The notes under the pieces: generated by a model
Databases searched by the model: none
The model's input: only the letters and a program-made list of their open reading frames with translations
What the model was told of the DNA's origin: nothing
Part shown: one piece after another, positions 59,597 through 64,000 of the stretch
How positions within the stretch are numbered: position 1 is the first letter of the stretch
How the letters are laid out: the number at the start of each line of letters is the position of its first letter
Program-made: the position numbers and the translations under genes
Source of the DNA: Pseudomonas sp. v388
GTDB taxonomy: Bacteria; Pseudomonadota; Gammaproteobacteria; Pseudomonadales; Pseudomonadaceae
Assembly (NCBI RefSeq): GCF_003935425.1
Contig: NZ_RHQN01000013.1
Span: 29,339 to 93,338 of the forward strand
Direction: 5' to 3'
Length of the DNA: 64,000 nucleotides

Positions 59597-60048
59597 TGTT
59601 GTGGTGCTCCCTTTTTGTCGAAATCTTCCGCTCCTCTGGCCGCGCCCATGCGGCGGCCGACACCCAGGAGAATGTGACCCGGCCGTCGAACGGCCAGGCA
59701 GCGCCATCGAAATCAGCGAGATCGATGGCGGCGGATAGGGGTGTCGTGTGCTTCGAGAAGGGAAAGCGTCGTAACGGCAAGGGATGCCGTGGCTTTCAGG
59801 TGCGTGCAAGCTGAGACGTAAGTCACCATGGGAGAGGCCCCGATTTTTGTTGTTATTGTTTTGGTGTCATAAGTTGTCGTATGACTGGCCGGGATTATTT
59901 GCAGCCCGCGATAAATTTGTCAACGCATCTGCTCAAGGTTGGCTCGGTGTCCAAACCATTGCCCCTGGCAGGCGCCGGAATATGACTGAACGCTGCGCTT
60001 GCTATGGCGTCCACCCCATACCTCAAGCCAATCTTCAGGAGCGTATTG
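59597..60048. other. 452-bp divergent intergenic region between the porin and SDR genes
   Basis: No gene is visible. It contains the operator-like site at 59866-59885, about 270 bases before the porin and 164 bases before the SDR gene. Control of both directions is possible. Confidence 0.5.
59866..59885. promoter_or_regulatory. Operator-like inverted repeat upstream of the porin gene
   Basis: GTCATAAGTTGTCGTATGAC has perfect outer arms (GTCATA/TATGAC) and an 8-base centre. It shares GTTGTCGTATGACT with the site before udh. No regulator gene is present in the window, so the cognate repressor, presumably GntR-type, is encoded elsewhere. Confidence 0.65.
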
Positions 60049-60813
60049 ATGAATCGTTTCACCCAAAAAGTCGTTGTCGTCACCGGCGCCGGTTCCGGAA
60101 TCGGCGAAGCCACTGCCAAGCGTTTTGCCCGGGAAGGGGCCAGGGTGGTGCTGGTCGGGCGCAACGAGGAAAAACTTTCGAAGGTGGCCGCTCAGCTGGA
60201 AGGTGAAGGGCACCTGGTGCGCGCTGCGGATGTAGCGGACCTGAGCCAGGTGGAAGCGCTGTTCGGCGAGGTGGCAAGCCGCTTTGGTCGCCTGGATGTA
60301 CTGGTCAACAATGCCGGTATCGTCAAATCCGGCAAGGTCACCGAACTGCAGCCGCAGGACTGGAAAGCACTGATGTCGGTGGATCTGGACGGGGTGTTCT
60401 ATTGCACGCGCACCGCCATGCCCGCGCTGATCGCCAGCCAGGGCAGCATCGTCAACGTGTCTTCGGTGTCGGGATTGGGTGGCGATTGGGGCATGAGTTT
60501 CTACAATGCTGCCAAGGGCGCAATCACCAATTTCACCCGGGCGCTGGCACTGGATCACGGGCCGGACGGCGTGCGCGTCAATGCCGTTTGCCCCTCGCTG
60601 ACCCGCAGCGAGTTGACCGAGGACATGCTGGGCAATGAGTCGTTGATGGCCAAATTCAAGGAACGGATTGCGCTGGGGCGTCCTGCGGAGCCGGAAGACA
60701 TCGGCGATGTCATCGCATTTCTGGCCAGCGACGACGCGCGTTTCATCACCGGGGTCAATCTGCCGGTGGACGGCGGGTTGTCGGCCTCCAACGGCCAGCC
60801 TCCACAAGCCTGA
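60049..60813 (+). CDS. Short-chain dehydrogenase/reductase
   Basis: 254 residues from ATG 60049, with AGGAG eight bases upstream. Classical SDR motifs: VVVTGAGSGIGEATAKRFA (cofactor site), LVNNAGIVKSGKV, catalytic SSVSG with YNAAKGAI, and VNAVCPSLT. The end of the second strand (LVGRN) has Arg where NADPH-preferring enzymes do, so NADPH is possible. Divergent from the porin gene across a shared operator-like site, so it may belong to sugar-acid metabolism. The substrate cannot be read from sequence. Confidence 0.93.
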   Translation: MNRFTQKVVVVTGAGSGIGEATAKRFAREGARVVLVGRNEEKLSKVAAQLEGEGHLVRAADVADLSQVEALFGEVASRFGRLDVLVNNAGIVKSGKVTELQPQDWKALMSVDLDGVFYCTRTAMPALIASQGSIVNVSSVSGLGGDWGMSFYNAAKGAITNFTRALALDHGPDGVRVNAVCPSLTRSELTEDMLGNESLMAKFKERIALGRPAEPEDIGDVIAFLASDDARFITGVNLPVDGGLSASNGQPPQA

Positions 60814-60858
60814 AGCAGGCTGACGTGACAGACAGACAAGAACAGCACAGAGGCAGCG

Positions 60859-61566
60859 ATGAGTACCTTCCAACACGTCGACGCCAATCGGGAGGGCCGC
60901 GACTTTGCGGTAGGCGACATTCATGGACATTTCATTCGTGTACAACGGGATCTGGACGACATGGGCTTCGATCCCGGCCGGGACCGACTGTTTTGCGTCG
61001 GTGATCTGGTAGACCGCGGGCCGCACAGCCTGCTGGCGCTGGAGTGGCTGGACAAGCCGTGGTTCTTCGCCGTCCAGGGCAATCACGAGGCGCTGGCCAT
61101 CGACCATGTGCGGGGCCAGCCGTTGGACTACTCGATGTACATGGCCAGCGGCGGCGCCTGGTTTCTGGAGTTGCCTGCCGAGCAGCAACAACACCTGGCC
61201 GATCGGTTCGCCCGGATGCCCATTGCGCTGGAACTCGATACCGCTCAAGGGCTGATCGGTTTCGTGCATGCCGATTGCCCGTTGCCGACCTGGGATCTGC
61301 TGCGCTCGGTCATGCTCGGGCAACTGGCGGGGCGTGAGCAGATTCAGGAGCCCTGCCAGTGGTCCCGCAAGCGCCTGCGCTCGCGCGATACGACGGGCAT
61401 TCCCGATCTGCGTGCGTTGATGGTCGGCCATACGCCTGTGCCCCGCGCCGAAGTGCTGGGCAATGTCTTTCACATCGACACAGGGGGGTGGAAAACCGAC
61501 AGCACCGGGTACTTCACTTTTGTGGAGCTGGCGACCCTGCGGCTCAACGGCCCACCCGTGCGCTGA
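60859..61566 (+). CDS. PPP-family metallophosphatase (PrpA/lambda-phosphatase type)
   Basis: 235 residues. Metal-binding motifs are complete: GDIHGH, GDLVDRG, GNHE, then a HAD in VHADCPLPTW and VGHTPVPRAEVL near the end. This is the bacterial PrpA/PrpB and phage lambda phosphatase group, which removes phosphate from proteins or nucleotides in vitro. It follows the SDR gene by 45 bases. Confidence 0.92.
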   Translation: MSTFQHVDANREGRDFAVGDIHGHFIRVQRDLDDMGFDPGRDRLFCVGDLVDRGPHSLLALEWLDKPWFFAVQGNHEALAIDHVRGQPLDYSMYMASGGAWFLELPAEQQQHLADRFARMPIALELDTAQGLIGFVHADCPLPTWDLLRSVMLGQLAGREQIQEPCQWSRKRLRSRDTTGIPDLRALMVGHTPVPRAEVLGNVFHIDTGGWKTDSTGYFTFVELATLRLNGPPVR

Positions 61567-61676
61567 GCCCGCAATACGGTCGTTCGTCTGTTTGACCGCT
61601 GGATACGCAGGGCTTGGCCATAATTTCAGCGGACGGCACTGACTGTGCGCGCCTGTCTTTCAACAGGAGACCCGCG

Positions 61677-62639
61677 ATGGCCAAGTATCGCAATGCGTTG
61701 CCGCAAATGAGCGGCGAGCTGTTCCTGACCGATGGCGGCATCGAGACGACATTGGTCTTTCACGAAGGCGTCGAACTGCCGCACTTCGCGGCCTTTCATT
61801 TGCTGCAAAGCCCCGAAGGCACGGCCGTGCTGCACAAGTGCTACAGCGCCTATGCCGACATCGCCACCCGCCTGGACACCGGGCTGATCCTGGAAGCGGC
61901 GACCTGGCGCGCCAGCCGGGACTGGGGCGAGCGCCTGGGCTATTCGGCCTATCTGCTCGAAAGCGCCAATCGCAAGGCAGTAGCGTTGCTGGAGGCAGTG
62001 CGCGGCGCCTATGAACAGGCCGTCAAACCGATCGTCATCAGCGGTTGCCTGGGGCCGCGTGCCGACGGGTACCGCGCCGAAAACAAGATGAGCGTGGCCG
62101 CGGCCCGTGACTACCACGCCGCGCAGATTCACACCCTGGCCGACACCGAAGTCGACATGCTGTGTGCCATGACCCTCAATTACACAGACGAAGCCACCGG
62201 TATTGCCCTGGCGGCCCGCGATGCCGGCATGCCATTGGCGATTTCCTTCACGGTGGAAACCGACGGCAGGCTGCCGGACGGGCCATCGCTGCGCGACGCC
62301 ATCGAACAGGTGGATCGGGAAACCGACAGTTACCCGCTGTACTACATGATCAACTGCGCCCATCCGACCCATTTCCAGACCATGCTGAATCAGGATACGG
62401 GTCCGTGGCAGGGCCGGATTCGCGGTATTCGGGCCAATGCGTCGAGCAAAAGCCACGCCGAACTCGATGCCGCCACGGAGCTGGACAGCGGTGATCCGGC
62501 CGAGCTGGCCAGCCAGTACGTGGAACTCAAGGGCCAGCTCGAGCAGCTCAATATCCTCGGCGGCTGCTGCGGCACCGACCCGCATCACATCCGCGAAATA
62601 GCCCGCCTGTGCCGGCCATTGTTCGCACCTGAACACTGA
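61677..62639 (+). CDS. Homocysteine S-methyltransferase family protein
   Basis: 320 residues from ATG 61677 (CAGGAGA upstream). Motifs: LFLTDGGIETTLVFHEGVEL, ISGCLGPRADGY, MINCAHPTHF and LGGCCGTDPHHIREIA. The Cys in NCAHP and the GGCC pair bind zinc. Family members methylate homocysteine from S-methylmethionine or SAM; some act on selenohomocysteine. A REP pair follows. Confidence 0.93.
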   Translation: MAKYRNALPQMSGELFLTDGGIETTLVFHEGVELPHFAAFHLLQSPEGTAVLHKCYSAYADIATRLDTGLILEAATWRASRDWGERLGYSAYLLESANRKAVALLEAVRGAYEQAVKPIVISGCLGPRADGYRAENKMSVAAARDYHAAQIHTLADTEVDMLCAMTLNYTDEATGIALAARDAGMPLAISFTVETDGRLPDGPSLRDAIEQVDRETDSYPLYYMINCAHPTHFQTMLNQDTGPWQGRIRGIRANASSKSHAELDAATELDSGDPAELASQYVELKGQLEQLNILGGCCGTDPHHIREIARLCRPLFAPEH

Positions 62640-63128
62640 GCCGCCGTCCTCAGGAGCCGGCTTGCTGGCGAACAGGCCGGTACGGTCGCTGCAGTTGGGG
62701 CGGCAGGGAATATGCCTTGGCGAGCAAGCTCGTTCCTGCAGCGAGACGGCCGGCACAAAGGTGGACACTTGGCGCGGTGAGGGCGGTGATTGTGTTTCAT
62801 CGGCGCATCAATAATGCCTTTGCATCTGGATTCAACCAAAGGACAGCACCTTCAGGGATAACACATTGTCCAGCGGGTTGGCCGCACTTTCGATATATCG
62901 CCCATTCGCGGCCACTTTGAAGTCACGCAATAACACCCGACACAGACGGGGTGCGCTACAGTTAAAACGCACACTTCAGGGTGTAGATGAATCATCTTCG
63001 TACTGCGATGAAACATGTGTTTTCTGAAACAGTGTCACTTACAGGACGGCGCAAGGATGCTTTACGTCAGTGTCCAGAGGTCGAGCACTTCGATGCGTTA
63101 ATCATCCATCCCAACAGAAAGTATCATC
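62640..63128. other. 489-bp intergenic region
   Basis: It contains the REP pair at 62650-62743. The remaining part (62760-63128) shows no gene and presumably includes the promoter of the AP2-like gene. Confidence 0.5.
62650..62743. repeat. Inverted REP pair (BIME-like)
   Basis: The left copy has CAGGAGCCGGCTTGCTGGCG (62651-62670). The right copy (about 62714-62743) contains GCCTTGGCGAGCAAGCTCG, then TTCCTGCAGCG. They face each other, as in the pair at 563-651, whose left copy is nearly the same sequence. Confidence 0.8.
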
Positions 63129-63761
63129 ATGAATACACCGTCTGAAATCGATATTTCAGGCCTCAGGTGTTACGACAAGATAGTCGATGATGTCACCTAC
63201 AGCGTTCCACGAGGTATTACGCGTGAGGCCAGGGGCCGCGTCTGGATCGTCAGAGTCCTGAAAAACAAGCAGGTGCAAGTTTCCGCCCGCTTTACCGATC
63301 TGCGCTTCGGGGGCACACGTCGTGCGCTGGACGCGGCGATCATTCATCTGATTCACAGCGGCCACGCCTGGCTGCGCGACGATGTCCTGCAACTGAGCGA
63401 CAGCGCCACTGCGCACTGGCGCAAGCGCAGCGGCGTGGGATTGTGCGCGGTGGCCTACGTGGCAAACAAGGGGCCGGGGCGGGGTGAAACTTTCTTTCTT
63501 TCCACCTACAAGCGGGTGGCCAGCGGCCGGGGGATGGATAAGTTTCGCGCCAAGCTGGTGGAAGTATTGGAAAGTGCTTATGAAATGCATCATCAGGGCG
63601 TTACCACCCCGTATTCGATACAGAAAAAAATTCGCCAGGACATTGATCAGTTACTTGAAAGTCAGGCGCTTCGTGCGTTTCTTGCGGCAGGTAAAAGAAA
63701 GGCCGATCAGATTGCCGTTACAGAATACATAGAGCGACTGTCTCATAAAGTTGGACACTGA
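63129..63761 (+). CDS. AP2-domain-like protein of unknown function
   Basis: 210 residues. The N-terminal region (GITREARGRVWIVRVLKNKQ, VQVSARFTDLRFGG, RRALDAAIIHLIHSG) resembles one AP2/integrase-type DNA-binding unit, and a second, weaker one follows (GVGLCAVAYVANKGPGRGE, FFLSTYKRVASGR, FRAKLVEVLESAYEMH). The C-terminal part is helical (IRQDIDQLLESQALRAFLAA). DNA binding is suggested, not shown. It is a single gene at the right of the window. Confidence 0.62.
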   Translation: MNTPSEIDISGLRCYDKIVDDVTYSVPRGITREARGRVWIVRVLKNKQVQVSARFTDLRFGGTRRALDAAIIHLIHSGHAWLRDDVLQLSDSATAHWRKRSGVGLCAVAYVANKGPGRGETFFLSTYKRVASGRGMDKFRAKLVEVLESAYEMHHQGVTTPYSIQKKIRQDIDQLLESQALRAFLAAGKRKADQIAVTEYIERLSHKVGH

Positions 63762-63870
63762 CAGCAACTGCCCGCATAAATAACTGCGCCTATCGTCCGG
63801 TCGATGGCGTATTGTCCGCCGTCACCTGGCAGCGGTTACTGTAACTTTGGTGATACATCAGACAAACACA

Positions 63871-63890
63871 AGCCCGGCAAAGGCCGGGCT
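63871..63890 (-). terminator. Terminator of the 13-residue-repeat gene
   Basis: AGCCCGGC pairs with GCCGGGCT around four bases. Read leftward it is followed by TGTGTTTGT, a T-rich tail. It lies 21 bases beyond the stop codon at 63911-63913. Confidence 0.7.
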
Positions 63891-63910
63891 GGGAGTGTGC
63901 GGCGAAGGAC

Positions 63911-64000
63911 TTACCCCAAGCGATTGGCACCGACGCGATCAGCACCGTCGGCCGCTACACGGTTGGCACCGACGCGATCAGCACCGTCGGCCGCTACACG
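63911..64000 (-). CDS. C-terminal end of a protein with 13-residue tandem repeats (5' end outside window)
   Basis: The last 29 codons are visible, ending at the TAA at 63911-63913. They encode two copies of RVAADGADRVGAN and then RLG. The DNA unit is 39 bases and the copies are identical over nearly all of it (63924-63962 and 63963-64000). Pseudomonas genomes carry similar repeat proteins, with no settled function. The repeat number beyond the edge is unknown. Confidence 0.75.
   Translation of the reverse strand, partial: RVAADGADRVGANRVAADGADRVGANRLG

Noticed and set aside
63924-64000. Direct repeats that might suggest a CRISPR array
   Set aside because: The 39-base units are adjacent with no spacers, stay in one reading frame on the minus strand, and there are no cas genes.

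Overview
The window is chromosomal DNA from a Pseudomonas, probably a plant- or soil-associated species. The support is the gene content: a complete acetylated-cellulose (wss) operon ending at wssI without wssJ, a uronate dehydrogenase locus of the P. syringae type, DUF1652 and low-affinity iron permease genes, and Pseudomonas-style REP pairs. The DNA is GC-rich almost throughout. I could not resolve the species. I see no tRNA, rRNA, CRISPR array, insertion sequence or prophage.

Layout. 1-545 is the end of a chemoreceptor gene. 786-6045 is a tight four-gene operon of unrecognised envelope proteins. 6214-9079 is a diguanylate cyclase gene between two paralogous periplasmic binding-protein genes. 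9089-11649 holds small housekeeping or stress genes, a 32-residue membrane peptide gene and a broken epoxide hydrolase gene.

11794-22481 (minus strand) is the most notable region: wecB, a BcsB-like gene, nfrB, nfrA, an algF-like gene, an algJ/algX-like gene and a putative glycosidase gene, apparently one operon. In E. coli, NfrA/NfrB with WecB make a c-di-GMP-dependent N-acetylmannosamine-containing surface glycan that phage N4 uses. Here that core is joined to a cellulose-type periplasmic subunit and O-acetylation proteins, which predicts an acetylated, c-di-GMP-controlled exopolysaccharide. After mltA, 24723-39321 (plus strand) carries wssA to wssI for acetylated cellulose. The two polysaccharide loci lie side by side on opposite strands. 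Only the wss locus encodes an AlgI-type membrane acyltransferase.

39359-49667 is accessory and stress DNA: a RES/Xre toxin-antitoxin pair, a YqjE/DUF3618 operon, DUF421, a ClpP-like protease, a KGG-repeat protein, a REC-CheC phosphatase with a PAS-GGDEF cyclase, a stand-alone EPSP synthase and a secreted unknown. 49997-51518 is a hipBA pair. 51556-59596 (minus) is a uronate catabolic operon set: OprD porin, uronate dehydrogenase, lactonase, TRAP transporter, DMT-family transporter and aldose epimerase, with two copies of one operator-like sequence. 60049-62639 has an SDR oxidoreductase, a PPP-family phosphatase and a homocysteine methyltransferase. The right end has an AP2-like protein and the C-terminus of a protein built of 13-residue repeats.

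How the parts may work together: three c-di-GMP elements (two cyclases and the MshEN and PilZ receptors) sit close to two c-di-GMP-dependent polysaccharide machines, so the left two thirds of the window reads as a surface and biofilm region. CTAG-rich hairpins bracket the cellulose operon. All functional assignments are from reading motifs and gene order; no database search was run.
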